A stretch of 64,000 nt of DNA from Paraburkholderia sp. BL23I1N1 (GTDB taxonomy: Bacteria > Pseudomonadota > Gammaproteobacteria > Burkholderiales > Burkholderiaceae), in contig NZ_RAPV01000001.1 of assembly GCF_003610295.1 (NCBI RefSeq), positions 1,240,001 through 1,304,000 of the forward strand, in the 5' to 3' direction. The position numbers and the translations under genes are program-made. This document shows, in pieces, positions 10,029 to 21,448 of this stretch (positions within the stretch are counted from its first letter, which is position 1; the number at the start of each line of letters is the position of its first letter). The notes below the pieces were generated by a model. It was not told the DNA's origin and searched no databases. It saw only the letters and a program-made list of their open reading frames with translations.

Positions 10029-10567
10029 GACGGGTTCTCCAATTCGATCTGCATTTAAGGGGACTGCGTGCGGATGAGACCGGCCCGGAGCCCGACGACG
10101 CGGCCCCGGTAATGGAGGGGAAGTGCGTCAGATCGGGCGCCGGGCGGCGAGAAGCGGGAGCGTTCGGGACGGCTGGCCGGCGTGATGCGTTGCGATGTCC
10201 ACGCGTGCGCAACCGGTTGCGCGGCGGGAGCGCAACCGGGTGAGGACACGGGAGAGCGGAAAGCGCATCGGGTAGCCGGCAGATAACGAAAGGTGTTGGG
10301 GAGCGCGCCGGAAAGAAAGCTTAATCGCCGCAATCGAAAGGTAGATGTTAGCACGGGCGCAGTATCTCTTTAATCGCCGCCGGGAGACGCCGTGCGTACG
10401 CGGTGCGATGTGTCCAGATTGCGCAGGGGCGCGCAAGGTTCTTCAAGGCCGCCGTGGCGCTGCCGTTAATCCGCTTGTAGGGGCGGCCGTTGTCCCGTCG
10501 AGCGACCGGCGGCGGGCGGCGCGTCAACAGCGCGGTGCGATTTGAGACGGCTCGAGGAGAAGTGCTG
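10029..10567. other. Intergenic region between rnk and a rightward secreted-protein gene
   Basis: About 540 bp with no supported gene; the open frames are Arg/Pro-rich shadows. The string TTAATCGCCGC occurs twice (near 10321 and 10370) and may be a regulatory repeat. Both flanking genes must be transcribed from here. Confidence 0.4.
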
Positions 10568-11032
10568 ATGAAAACAGGAATGGGGCGGTTTGGAGCACTC
10601 GGTACGGTAGCGGCGACGGCGGCGCTGATTGCGGCGTCGATGCCGGCGGTGGCCGCGAGCGGTGGAACAATCAGTTTTTCGGGCGCGATCGTGGCGCCGC
10701 AACTGGCGATTTCGGCGGCCCCGGCTCCCGCTCAGGCCGGCGCGCGTGTCGATGCGGCCGGCGGGCGGCTCGCGCAGACGGGTTCGGCGATCACGCTGAC
10801 GTTTAGCGCTGTGCCGGGCGTGGCGACGGGTGCCGACGTTGCGCTTCAGGTGAACAACGGCGCAACGGCTCGCAATGCGCTGGCCGAGCGTTTTGTCGAT
10901 AGCAAAGGGCGTGCGTTTGGCGCCGCCAGTGATGGGCACTACCGGGTTGGCCGGGATGGCGGGGTGTTGTCGCTTGCACCGAAACAAGCCACGCAGGATA
11001 CCCGCGGAACGGTTGTCGTAAGCTACGATTGA
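10568..11032 (+). CDS. Secreted fimbrial-like protein
   Basis: 154 residues with a signal peptide (MKTGMGRFGALGTVAATAAL... cleaved near AVAAS). The mature N-terminus GGTISFSGAIVAPQLAIS resembles the start of type 1 (chaperone-usher) pilin subunits, which typically open with G-x-I-x-F-x-G-x-I. However, the cysteine pair of true pilins is absent, and there is no chaperone or usher gene nearby. GAGGAG lies 8 bp upstream of this ATG, ruling out the longer upstream frame. Likely a periplasmic or surface beta-sandwich protein; function unknown. Confidence 0.7.
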   Translation: MKTGMGRFGALGTVAATAALIAASMPAVAASGGTISFSGAIVAPQLAISAAPAPAQAGARVDAAGGRLAQTGSAITLTFSAVPGVATGADVALQVNNGATARNALAERFVDSKGRAFGAASDGHYRVGRDGGVLSLAPKQATQDTRGTVVVSYD

Positions 11033-11233
11033 AGTGCGCTTGAAGCACCCGCCGCGGGGCGCTTTGGGGGCAGTTCGCCTGCGAGCGTACAAACACGCCG
11101 CGCCCCGCGGACGTCAACATCCTGGAACGGTCGCGGCCACAGGCGAACCACCCCAAGCCAAATAAAAATCAGAACCGGCTGTCATAAGTGGTCTCGTGGT
11201 TCGACAAACGTGCAGATCCTGATGGAGCACGCC

Positions 11234-12064
11234 ATGCAAACCGCACGAACCCGCCACGCCAATCGGACTGTCGCCCGCGCAATCGCGATAGCCGTTGCGC
11301 TGACGACCCTCTCAGCCAGCGGTCTCGCAACCGCCGCCGGCGCAGTATGCGTGTCGCACAGCCCATCCCACCGCGTCGCGCTGGTGGAGCTTTACAGCAG
11401 CGAAGGCTGCAGCAGCTGCCCGCCAGCCGACAGCTGGCTGAGCCAGTGGAAAAACAGCGGCGCAACCCAAAGCATCGTGCCGTTGGCCCTGCATGTGGAC
11501 TACTGGAATAGCCTCGGCTGGACCGACCGCTTCTCGCAGCATCGTTTTACCGAACGTCAGCAGACGCTCACCGACCTCGCGGGCGGCAGCACCATCTATA
11601 CACCCGAGATCTTCGTATCCGGCCGCGAACTGCGCAGCTGGTCGCAACGTGACAGTTTTCAGAGCCGCATCGGCAAGGTCGTCGCCGAACCGGCGCAGGC
11701 GAACGTGGCGCTTGAACTGAAGCCTGAGACGAAGGGTGCCTTCAACGTCGATGCGCAATTCACCAGCAAGGCGGCAAACGCCACGGGCCCGCTGAATGCC
11801 TACGTCGCGGTGTATCAGAACGCATTGAACTCGCAGGTCAGAGCCGGGGAAAACAGCGGCGCCACGCTGCATCACGAACGCGTTGTGCGGCAATGGATCG
11901 GCCCGGTGCCGCTCGTTGCCGGTAACGCGCAAATCCGCCGCGATATTCGCCTCAACGATGCCGACGCCAACGCGCCGGCTGACGCCTTCGGCGTCGTCGC
12001 TTTTGTCGAAAACGCCGTGACCGGCGACGTGTTGCAAGTGGGCGAACTGGCCGTTTGCAACTGA
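11234..12064 (+). CDS. DUF1223 thioredoxin-fold protein
   Basis: 276 residues with a signal peptide and the DUF1223 signature VALVELYSSEGCSSCPPAD, where CSSC is a thioredoxin-like CxxC pair, followed by LHVDYWNSLGWTDRFS and YTPEIFVSG. The family is periplasmic and of unproven function. GGAG lies 6 bp upstream of the ATG at 11234, which is preferred over GTG 11210 and ATG 11222. The next gene begins 45 bp downstream and the one after 42 bp further on, so this is probably the first gene of an operon with a cytochrome b and a molybdopterin oxidoreductase. A role in periplasmic thiol or methionine redox chemistry is an inference. Confidence 0.85.
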   Translation: MQTARTRHANRTVARAIAIAVALTTLSASGLATAAGAVCVSHSPSHRVALVELYSSEGCSSCPPADSWLSQWKNSGATQSIVPLALHVDYWNSLGWTDRFSQHRFTERQQTLTDLAGGSTIYTPEIFVSGRELRSWSQRDSFQSRIGKVVAEPAQANVALELKPETKGAFNVDAQFTSKAANATGPLNAYVAVYQNALNSQVRAGENSGATLHHERVVRQWIGPVPLVAGNAQIRRDIRLNDADANAPADAFGVVAFVENAVTGDVLQVGELAVCN

Positions 12065-12109
12065 TCGCGCGACGACCTCGCAGCGCTTCCCATTTCATCG
12101 GAGATTCAC

Positions 12110-12748
12110 ATGGCAACGCCTCATGCTCTCAGCGAAACCGCTCCGCCTGTCGCGCCGAAGAGCGGCACGATTCACCCGGTATGGGTGCGCGTCACGCATT
12201 GGCTCAACGCGCTCGCAGCCATCCTGATGATGCTGTCCGGCTGGCGCATTTACGACGCGTCGCCGATCTTCAAAGGTTTTACGTTTCCCACGGGAATCAC
12301 CTTGGGCGGCTGGCTCGGCGGCGCGTTGCAATGGCACTTCGCGGCGATGTGGCTGCTGGTCTTCAACGGCCTGCTGTATCTCGCCTTGAACCTGGCAAGC
12401 GGGCGCTTCGTGCGCAAGTTCCTGCCGATTTCGCCGCGCGCCGTGCTGCACGACTTCATCGCCGCGCTGACCGGCAAGCTCTCGCACGCCGATCTGCGCG
12501 TCTACAACGCGGTGCAGAAATTCGCTTATCTGTTTGTCGTCTGCGATCTGATCGTGCTGGTGCTCTCGGGCCTCGCGATCTGGAAGTCCGTGCAGTTTCC
12601 ACTGTTGCGCGAATTGATGGGCGGCTACGACAACGCACGCATCGTCCACTTCTGCGCCATGTCGCTCATGGCTGCGTTCATCGCCGTGCATCTGGTGATG
12701 GTGGCTCTTGTGCCGCGTTCGCTGCTGGCGATGCTGCGCGGACGCTAA
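12110..12748 (+). CDS. Cytochrome b561-type membrane subunit
   Basis: 212 residues, with about four or five membrane segments and histidines placed for b-heme ligation: VTHWLNALAAILMMLSGWRIYD, QWHFAAMWLLVFNGLLYL and VHFCAMSLMAAFIAVHLVMV. It belongs to the cytochrome b/b6 or thiosulfate-reductase cytochrome B family. ATTTCATCGGAGATTCAC upstream holds a GGAG site. It is immediately followed by a sulfite-oxidase-fold molybdoprotein, so it probably passes quinol electrons to that enzyme, as MsrQ does for MsrP, although this protein is not an obvious MsrQ. Confidence 0.87.
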   Translation: MATPHALSETAPPVAPKSGTIHPVWVRVTHWLNALAAILMMLSGWRIYDASPIFKGFTFPTGITLGGWLGGALQWHFAAMWLLVFNGLLYLALNLASGRFVRKFLPISPRAVLHDFIAALTGKLSHADLRVYNAVQKFAYLFVVCDLIVLVLSGLAIWKSVQFPLLRELMGGYDNARIVHFCAMSLMAAFIAVHLVMVALVPRSLLAMLRGR

Positions 12749-12790
12749 GCGACTGATCCACGGATACGCAAAGCTTAAGGATATCGAATC

Positions 12791-13606
12791 ATGACCCGAC
12801 CCGACTCACAACTCGATACACAGTCCGATCGAAAGCTCGCCGCTACGTCTGGCAACATGCTCGACCGCGAATCGATCCTGATCGACGCACGGCGCGAACT
12901 TGCGATGCCGTCACGACGCCTGTTCGGCAAGCGGCTTCTGACGCTCGGCGGCCTGTCGATGCTGACAGGCTGCTCGCTGACCGACAACGATTCGGTCAAC
13001 GCATTCCTCAAGGCCGTGTCGCGTCTGAACGACCGCGCGCAGGCCGCACTGTTCGATCCGAAGCAACTCGCGCCGACCTACACCGAAGCACAGATCACGC
13101 GGCCGTTCCCGTTCAACGCGTTCTACGGCATCGATGACGTCCCCGATGTCGACGCGTCCGACTACAAGCTGAAGATCAGCGGCCTCGTCACCGGTCAGCG
13201 TGTCTGGACCTTGCCCGAGTTGTACGCATTGCCGCACGCCGAACAGATCACGCGCCATATCTGCGTGGAAGGGTGGAGCGCGATCGGCCGCTGGGGCGGC
13301 ACGCCGTTTGCTGAGTTTCTACGGCGCATCGGCGCGGACACGAGCGCGAAGTACGTCGGCTTCAAATGCGCCGACGACTACTACGAAAGCATCGACATGC
13401 CGACCGCGCTGCATGCGCAAACGCTGCTCACGTTCTCGTACGACGGCGAACGTTTGCCCGCGAAATACGGCTTCCCGATGAAGCTGCGCATGCCGACCAA
13501 GCTCGGCTACAAGAATCCGAAACACATCGTCGAGATGTTCGTCACCAACACGTTCCCTGGCGGCTATTGGGTCGATCAGGGCTACAACTGGTTCGGAGGC
13601 TCCTGA
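12791..13606 (+). CDS. Molybdopterin-dependent oxidoreductase (sulfite oxidase / MsrP fold)
   Basis: 271 residues. A twin-arginine-like SRRLFGKRLL motif (about residues 42-51) leads into a hydrophobic stretch ending in LTGC, suggesting Tat export and possibly lipid anchoring. The catalytic domain has ISGLVTGQRVWTLPEL, the molybdenum-ligand region RHICVEGWSAIGRWGG (Cys about 157) and MPTKLGYKNPKHIVEMFVT. MsrP enzymes repair oxidised methionine in periplasmic proteins. It lacks the MsrP C-terminal dimerisation part seen in sulfite oxidases. The preceding cytochrome b gene is the likely electron donor. The substrate is not known from sequence. Confidence 0.88.
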   Translation: MTRPDSQLDTQSDRKLAATSGNMLDRESILIDARRELAMPSRRLFGKRLLTLGGLSMLTGCSLTDNDSVNAFLKAVSRLNDRAQAALFDPKQLAPTYTEAQITRPFPFNAFYGIDDVPDVDASDYKLKISGLVTGQRVWTLPELYALPHAEQITRHICVEGWSAIGRWGGTPFAEFLRRIGADTSAKYVGFKCADDYYESIDMPTALHAQTLLTFSYDGERLPAKYGFPMKLRMPTKLGYKNPKHIVEMFVTNTFPGGYWVDQGYNWFGGS

Positions 13607-13727
13607 CGCGCGCGGGTCGGTGCGTGCAGTGACGGACGCTCGACCCCGAGCGGCAGAAGCTTCGGAAGTACCCCGGCATCGGTTAGAGGCCGGATTAAAT
13701 TGATCCACAATGAAACGGAGTCATCCC

Positions 13728-13976
13728 ATGAAAAAGTTCGCAATCGCAGCAGTGGCCGTCGCTCTTCTCACCAGCGGCGGCGCCGCGTTCGCTCAGGCAA
13801 GCGGCGCAATGTCCAACGATGCGATGTCCAAGGACACGATGTCGAAGGATTCGATGTCCAAAGACACCATGTCGAAGGACAGCATGAAGAAGGACACCAT
13901 GAAGCACGACAAGATGAAAAAGGGCGGCGACGCGATGGGCATGAAGCACGAAGCATCGGGCGCAATGGCCAACTGA
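13728..13976 (+). CDS. Pentapeptide MXKDX repeat protein
   Basis: 82 residues: a signal peptide (MKKFAIAAVAVALLTSGGAAFAQA) followed by at least eight consecutive M-[ST]-K-D-[ST]-type pentapeptides and a Lys/Met-rich tail. This is the MXKDX repeat family common in Burkholderiaceae, of unknown function; Met-rich periplasmic proteins may bind copper or scavenge oxidants. GGAG lies 7 bp upstream of this ATG. Its position after a putative methionine-sulfoxide-type reductase is suggestive but unproven. A strong terminator follows. Confidence 0.88.
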   Translation: MKKFAIAAVAVALLTSGGAAFAQASGAMSNDAMSKDTMSKDSMSKDTMSKDSMKKDTMKHDKMKKGGDAMGMKHEASGAMAN

Positions 13977-14033
13977 GCATTGCCGACGATGCCGGTTGCA
14001 TAATCTGAGGGCCGGTTTCACACGCAAGGCGAG

Positions 14034-14059
14034 AACCGGGGATACGTCCCCGGTTTTTT
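14034..14059 (+). terminator. Terminator after MXKDX gene
   Basis: AACCGGGGA / TCCCCGGTT stem with a four-base loop (TACG) running into TTTTTT. Confidence 0.9.
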
Positions 14060-14343
14060 GTTGTGTGCGTACAAAAAAGTTACGATTCTTTCAACCGGCG
14101 CGGTGGGCGCTTACTGCATAATGCGGCGTCGCGTCAGACGTTTTGGCGCGTGTCAGCCGTGGATCGATTCCTTTCGAGCGCCGCGGCATTGTGGCCCCAT
14201 TGGCCAACTCTCGTCCTTCCGTTCCACCGACATGTCCGCCAGCCTCGCCCGTCAGACCGCATCGCCGATGCGGTGTCCGCCATCCCGCCACCGGGTCTTC
14301 AGCGGGGACGCGGCGCCTCGAACGGCACGGGCGGATTGAACGC

Positions 14344-15273
14344 ATGTCGCCGCAACTCCCAAGCCGTTTTCCGCGTGGTTTTCCGATCCGTTTGCCGCAA
14401 TCCCGCAACGGACAGATCGCGCTCGCGCTCGCCGTCGTTTATCTCGTGTGGGGCTCGACCTATCTTGCCGTGCATGTCGCTCTCGGTTCGTTTCCGCCCT
14501 TGCTGCTCTCCGGGATGCGCAATCTGTTTGCCGGGATAGGGCTATTCATCTTCGCGGCGCGCCGCAATCCGGTCTGGCCGAGCGCGGCTGAAATCCGCAA
14601 TGCCGGCATGGTCGGCACGATGCTGGTCGGCTTGTCGAGCGGCATGCTGGCCTATGGCATGCGCACTGTCGGCACCGGCACCGCGGCCGTGATGGTCGCG
14701 ACCGTGCCGCTGTTCGCGACGGTGATCGCGGCGGTGGCGGGGCGCAAGATCGGCCGAGGCGAGTGGTTCGCGGTCGGCTTGGGGCTGGTGGGCATCGCGA
14801 TCCTGAGTCACGGCGACAACGCGCCGGGATCGGCGGGCGGCAGTCTGGCGATCCTGTGCGGCGCACTTTTCTGGGCCGGCGGTGCACATCTGGCCGGGCG
14901 GCTGAAGCTGCCGTCTGACCTGTTTCTATCGACGTCGTTGCAGATCGGCCTGGGCGGCGCGATGTCGACGATGGTCGCCCTGGTAACGGGCGAACGGATG
15001 ATGGAGGTGCATTTTCTGCCGCTGCTGGCCTTTGTCTACCTGATGCTGATTGGGACGATGACCGCCTACGTCGCCTACGGGTTTCTGATCCGGCATACGA
15101 GTCCGATCATCGCCAGTAGCTGCATGTATGTGAATCCGGTGGTTGCGGTGGCGCTCGGTGCGGTGTTGCTTGGCGAGCCCGTCACGCATTCGACCGTGAT
15201 CGCGACGATCGTGATTCTGGCGAGTGTGGGTCTGTCTTTCTGGTTTGATTATCGGAAGAAGGGGCTTGCTTGA
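14344..15273 (+). CDS. EamA/DMT-superfamily transporter (YedA-like)
   Basis: 309 residues with ten membrane segments in two EamA repeats. The first holds AVVYLVWGSTYLAVHVAL and the second LMLIGTMTAYVAYGFLIRHTSPIIASSCMYVNPVVAVALGAVLLGE, close to the YedA subgroup of drug/metabolite exporters. The ATG at 14344 is preferred: the 67 upstream in-frame residues are Arg/Pro-rich and unlike the family. The ribosome site is weak. Monocistronic; substrate unknown. Confidence 0.85.
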   Translation: MSPQLPSRFPRGFPIRLPQSRNGQIALALAVVYLVWGSTYLAVHVALGSFPPLLLSGMRNLFAGIGLFIFAARRNPVWPSAAEIRNAGMVGTMLVGLSSGMLAYGMRTVGTGTAAVMVATVPLFATVIAAVAGRKIGRGEWFAVGLGLVGIAILSHGDNAPGSAGGSLAILCGALFWAGGAHLAGRLKLPSDLFLSTSLQIGLGGAMSTMVALVTGERMMEVHFLPLLAFVYLMLIGTMTAYVAYGFLIRHTSPIIASSCMYVNPVVAVALGAVLLGEPVTHSTVIATIVILASVGLSFWFDYRKKGLA

Positions 15274-15434
15274 GGTGGGCGACAGACCGCTGTCTGTTGA
15301 CCGCTGGCTGTCACCCGTCACCCGCCACCCGCTCTCCGGTCCCTTGTTTCTGCTTTCCGCTGCTCTATGGCGTGGCGACGATTGCTGCATTTCGCTGCTT
15401 CATCGCGTGGTGAGCATTTCCGATCACCGCAGCT

Positions 15435-17687
<2,253 letters not shown>

Positions 17688-17746
17688 TTAGCGTTGCCCC
17701 TGTGCGGGGCGGCACTGTAGTGGTCCAATGACATTGGACACCTCTA

Positions 17747-18610
17747 GACGGTGTTAGGAACTTCGAAGTACTGGGATTGCATGGACAAGCATAAGCATGG
17801 CGAAGACGACAAAATGCAGACCTGCGAGTGTTTCGGGCAAGCGTTCGTAGTCGCGAGCGAGGCGTCGAAAGCGGTTGAGCCATCCGAAGCTGCGCTCGAC
17901 TACCCATCGACGTGGCAACAGCACAAAACCCTTTTTCGCTTCATCGAGCTTGATCACCTGGAGATCAATTCCCTGAGCGCGCGCGGCCTGCGCAGGAGCT
18001 TCGCCCGTGTAACCCTGATCGGCAAAGGCCACTTTCACGGTTTCTCCCGTTGCCTGCTGCACCTGGCGCGCCAGCTCTGTCACCTGTGCGCGCTCCTGCT
18101 CGTTGGCCGGCGTCACGTGTACGGCGAGCAACTGACCCAGCGTGTCGACCGCCATATGCACCTTGCTGCCACGCTTGCGCTTGTAGCCGTCATAGCCTGC
18201 GCGTGGACCGCTCTCACATGTGGATTGCGTCGTACGGCCATCAAGGATCACCGCGCTGGGCTGCCCCCGCCGCCCCTGCGCGACACGGATGATTGAACGA
18301 AGATCACTCACCATGCACTCGAAACAGCCGGCCGCCAGCCATCGTTGCGTCTGCTGGTACACGAGTTCCCACGGCGGGAAGTTGGTCGGCAGCATTCGCC
18401 ACGCAGCCCCAGCGCGAGCCATCCAGCGCAACGCATTGAACATCTCGCGCAACTCGTATTTACGCTGTGGTGCACTCTCATCCATCAACGTCAGATACGC
18501 TGCTACGAAGCTCCATTCTTCGTCTGACACGTCTGTCGGGTACGCTTTACGTTTCTCTCTTGTCATCCCTCCAGGGTACCAGGTTTTGACCGGAAGTTCC
18601 TAACACCGTC
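17747..18610 (-). mobile_element. IS5-family insertion sequence, apparently complete (~864 bp)
   Basis: The terminal inverted repeats share 20 perfect bases when the flanking TA is counted (TAGACGGTGTTAGGAACTTC at the left, its complement at the right). TA on both sides is a likely 2-bp target duplication, as expected for the IS427 group. One intact transposase frame fills the element, so it may be active. Confidence 0.88.
17754..18566 (-). CDS. IS5-family DDE transposase
   Basis: 270 residues with an N-terminal DUF4096-like domain (YPTDVSDEEWSFVAAYL) and a DDE catalytic core: VILDGRTTQST (first Asp), VAFADQGYTG (second Asp) and VVERSFGWLNRFRRLARDYE (Glu, with the YREK-like signature). The length is normal for single-frame IS5/IS427 transposases and no frame break is present. 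It occupies nearly the whole element. Confidence 0.93.
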   Translation of the reverse strand: MTREKRKAYPTDVSDEEWSFVAAYLTLMDESAPQRKYELREMFNALRWMARAGAAWRMLPTNFPPWELVYQQTQRWLAAGCFECMVSDLRSIIRVAQGRRGQPSAVILDGRTTQSTCESGPRAGYDGYKRKRGSKVHMAVDTLGQLLAVHVTPANEQERAQVTELARQVQQATGETVKVAFADQGYTGEAPAQAARAQGIDLQVIKLDEAKKGFVLLPRRWVVERSFGWLNRFRRLARDYERLPETLAGLHFVVFAMLMLVHAIPVLRSS

Positions 18611-18614
18611 TAAG

Positions 18615-18658
18615 AAAACAAGGAAAGGCCAACACCTTAGGAATACAGACAAACAACC
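18615..18658 (-). repeat. Right copy of the inverted intergenic repeat
   Basis: Reverse-complement partner of 17632-17680, with a few substitutions. It lies directly beyond the right TA of the IS and just after the 3' end of the MFS gene. Confidence 0.65.
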
Positions 18659-18679
18659 GCCGCCACAGGCAAAAAAACC

Positions 18680-19879
18680 TTAACTTTTCCCCTTGGCTGA
18701 AAGCCTCAAATGATTCCAAGCCGCCAGCCCGGCAAAAGCAACCCCAGCAACACTAACCCCCATCCACCCAAAGGTCGGCCAAACCAAAGCGCCGACCCCA
18801 GACCCCACAGCACCACCAATAAAATAAGCCACCATATAAACCGTATTAACGCGACTCCGCGCCTCAGGCCTCAACGCATAAATCCGCGATTGATTAGAAA
18901 TCTGCGCAGCCTGCACCCCAATATCGAGGACGATTACCCCAATCACCAAACCAGCAATACTCTTCGCCGACAAGGCAAAAACCATAAACGAAACCGCCAC
19001 CAACGCAATCGACACCGTGATAATCGCCTGCGGCCCACGTCGATCGGAAAACTTACCCGCGAACGGCGCAGCCATCGCCCCCGCCGCACCAACAATCCCG
19101 AATAAACCAGCCGCCTGCGGCCCAAGATGAAACGGCGCGCCCGCCAGCAACAACGCCAGCACCGACCAGAAAATACTGAACGCCGCGAACATCGCCGCAC
19201 CGGTCAACGAGGCTTCACGCAGCGCGCGGTGCTCGACCACCAGGTGCCACATCGAGACCAGCAACTTGCCGTACGGCAACGTCGACGTCGGCTTGCTCTT
19301 CGGCAGACGCATGATGATCACCACCGCCAGCACCAGCAGCGCAACAACCGAAGCGCCGAACACCGCGCGCCAGCCGAAATACTCGGCGACAATGCCCGCC
19401 GCAGTTCGTGCCAGCAAAATCCCCAGCAACAGTCCGCTCATCACCGTGCCAACAGCATGGCCACGCTCGGATGCGGGCGCAAGTTCAGCAGCGAATGGCA
19501 CGGCCTGCTGCGCGATGGTAGCGAGCACACCAATCGCGAGGCTCGCGACAATCAACACCGACAGCGTCGGCGCCGCGGACGCCAGCACCAGCGCAACGCA
19601 CATACCCGCGATCTGCAACAGGATCAGGAGGCGTCGATCGAAGCGGTCGCCGAGCGGCGCCAGCAACAACATCCCGGCTGCGTAACCGAGTTGCGTCACG
19701 GCAGGCACTGCGCCGACCCACGACGCGCTGTTCGGAAACGACTGCCGCAAGTTGTCGAGCAGCGGCTGGTTGTAATAGATGTTGGCGACTGCCACACCGG
19801 CAATCGTCGCGAGCAGAAGCAGCAAGCCGCGCAACGACCGGTCGGCTGAAACGGGAGTAGAAGCTTCGGATGCGGACAT
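18680..19879 (-). CDS. MFS transporter
   Basis: 399 residues with 12 predicted membrane segments and the MFS loop motif GDRFDRRLLILLQIAG after segment 2; it resembles sugar-efflux/multidrug exporters of the AraJ/YdhP or YnfM type. The start MSASEASTP at 19879 is preferred over the longer frame, whose extra residues are polar and atypical. The 3' third (18680-19140) is noticeably richer in T-ending codons on the coding strand than the 5' part and than neighbouring genes. The gene ends next to an intergenic repeat and the IS element. Substrate unknown. Confidence 0.87.
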   Translation of the reverse strand: MSASEASTPVSADRSLRGLLLLLATIAGVAVANIYYNQPLLDNLRQSFPNSASWVGAVPAVTQLGYAAGMLLLAPLGDRFDRRLLILLQIAGMCVALVLASAAPTLSVLIVASLAIGVLATIAQQAVPFAAELAPASERGHAVGTVMSGLLLGILLARTAAGIVAEYFGWRAVFGASVVALLVLAVVIIMRLPKSKPTSTLPYGKLLVSMWHLVVEHRALREASLTGAAMFAAFSIFWSVLALLLAGAPFHLGPQAAGLFGIVGAAGAMAAPFAGKFSDRRGPQAIITVSIALVAVSFMVFALSAKSIAGLVIGVIVLDIGVQAAQISNQSRIYALRPEARSRVNTVYMVAYFIGGAVGSGVGALVWPTFGWMGVSVAGVAFAGLAAWNHLRLSAKGKS

Positions 19880-20061
19880 GAGAAGAGACCATCGGCGGAC
19901 TGGCCCATGCGCAGTCCTCAAGCGTGCCGATCATACCGGAGCAGGAAAGATCGTGCTGGCGGTCACCCAGGTTCCGTCGGGCGCCAAACGCCTTGCAGAC
20001 AAAATGAGATGGTCGTTCGGTTTCCGTTCGTAGAATTTGCGCGCGCAACAAGATCCATCAC

Positions 20062-20559
20062 GTGACCGATTTCATGAACACAACCTCGAAACCCGAACCC
20101 CGCCGAATCAGCGGCTGGCTGCTCATCATCCTGCTCTGCCTCGCCGCCTGGGCATTTTCAACCGCAGTCGCCTTGCGCGATCCGCTCAAGCTCATGCTCG
20201 AATGGGAGCTGCTCGCAGTATTCGTGCGCCCTGAAACGCACGGCTGGTATCGCACCGTGATGGCGATGGTCGGCTGCGACGTGATCATCGGGGCGTTCAT
20301 TGTTGCCGGCGCGGGCTGGCTCGCGCTGCTCGTGCGGCGCAAATCGGCACGGTTTCCCGTCCAGGTGCAGGCGTGGCTGCTGGCCATCGTCGTCATGCGA
20401 ACCATGGCTTACCTGCCGGGCGATCACATGACCCACACCATTGGCATCGCGATCGCCATTCCATTCGACGGCCTCGTGCAGGCCGTCGCTGCGGCTGCGC
20501 TCGGGATACCGTATTTCAGGTTGTCCCGGCGCGTGCAGCAAACGTTCGTCACCGCGTGA
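20062..20559 (+). CDS. DUF2569-like membrane protein
   Basis: About 165 residues with four hydrophobic segments: GWLLIILLCLAAWAFSTAV, a GCDVIIGAFIVAGAGWLALLV stretch, VQAWLLAIVVMRTMAYLPG and a final segment. The opening RRISGWLLI and overall pattern resemble DUF2569 proteins, of unknown function. The start is uncertain: GTG at 20062 or ATG at 20074; neither has a clear ribosome site. It lies between divergent MFS and convergent phosphodiesterase genes. Confidence 0.65.
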   Translation: MTDFMNTTSKPEPRRISGWLLIILLCLAAWAFSTAVALRDPLKLMLEWELLAVFVRPETHGWYRTVMAMVGCDVIIGAFIVAGAGWLALLVRRKSARFPVQVQAWLLAIVVMRTMAYLPGDHMTHTIGIAIAIPFDGLVQAVAAAALGIPYFRLSRRVQQTFVTA

Positions 20560-20577
20560 AGCGGCGAGGCGGCATCG

Positions 20578-21402
20578 TCAATCGATCAACTCGCCTTCAT
20601 CGTAAAACGGATACGGCCCATCGGCTTTTTCAACGTACGCATGATGTGTGACGATACCCGTCGCCGGATCGTAGCGATGCAGCGCATACGCGGGCGGCTC
20701 CATCACGAAAGCAGAGGGCGCATCCTCGCGCAGATCGAGCCCGACCTGATGCGCGGGCGCCGGCACCGCCGACGCAATCGTGCCGCCAAAACGTACGAAC
20801 ATAGGCCGGTGCACATGGCCGCAGATCACGCGTTCGACATTCGGATAACGCGCGATCAACGCGGCGAGCTTGTCGGCGGCAGCGGGATCGAGCCGTAATT
20901 CATCCATGTGCCCGATGCCGCAAACGAACGGCGGATGGTGCAACGCCACCACCGCCGGCTTGTCTCGTGCCGCATCGAGTTGCGTCGCGAGCCACGCGAG
21001 CCGCGCGTCGCATAGATTGCCGGCGCTTTGGCCCGGCACCATCGAATCGAGCGCGATCAACCGCAGCGGTCCGACATCGACCGCGTATTGCACGAATTCG
21101 CCGCCACTGTGCAATTCAGCGCGATCGGGAAACGCCGCGCGCAATGCCGTGCGCTCGTCGTGATTGCCCACCATCAGAAAGTAGGGGATATCGAGCGGCG
21201 CGAGCAGGGTTTTGAGGTGCTCGTACTGTTCCGGATCGCCCTGATCGACGAGGTCGCCGGTCATGATCACAGCGTCGGGACGCGGCTCCAGAGCATTGAG
21301 CGCGGCGACCGTACGCGCGAGATAGGGGCCGGTGTCGACGCGGCGATAAGCCAGCGCGCCGGGTCGCTTGATATGCAGGTCGCTAATTTGAGCCAGCAGC
21401 AT
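20578..21402 (-). CDS. Metallophosphodiesterase, GpdQ/CpdA family
   Basis: 274 residues with all five metal-site motifs of class III phosphodiesterases: ISDLHI, TGDLVDQGD, GNHDE, ALHHPP and GHVHRP. Length and several stretches (for example LNALEPRPDAVIMTGDLVD, DKPAVVALHHPPF) resemble Enterobacter GpdQ, a glycerophosphodiesterase, more than cAMP phosphodiesterase CpdA. It is the last gene of an ABC-importer operon (46 bp after the ATPase gene), so it probably hydrolyses an imported phosphodiester to release phosphate or an alcohol. An AGGA motif lies 8 bp upstream of the ATG. The exact substrate is inferred. Confidence 0.85.
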   Translation of the reverse strand: MLLAQISDLHIKRPGALAYRRVDTGPYLARTVAALNALEPRPDAVIMTGDLVDQGDPEQYEHLKTLLAPLDIPYFLMVGNHDERTALRAAFPDRAELHSGGEFVQYAVDVGPLRLIALDSMVPGQSAGNLCDARLAWLATQLDAARDKPAVVALHHPPFVCGIGHMDELRLDPAAADKLAALIARYPNVERVICGHVHRPMFVRFGGTIASAVPAPAHQVGLDLREDAPSAFVMEPPAYALHRYDPATGIVTHHAYVEKADGPYPFYDEGELID

Positions 21403-21448
21403 GGGGATGTCCTGTTTTATGGCGCGCTAAAAACACAGCGCTGTCTTA

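Noticed and set aside
13810..13920. 15-bp repeats as a possible regulatory array
   Set aside because: They encode the M-x-K-D-x pentapeptides.
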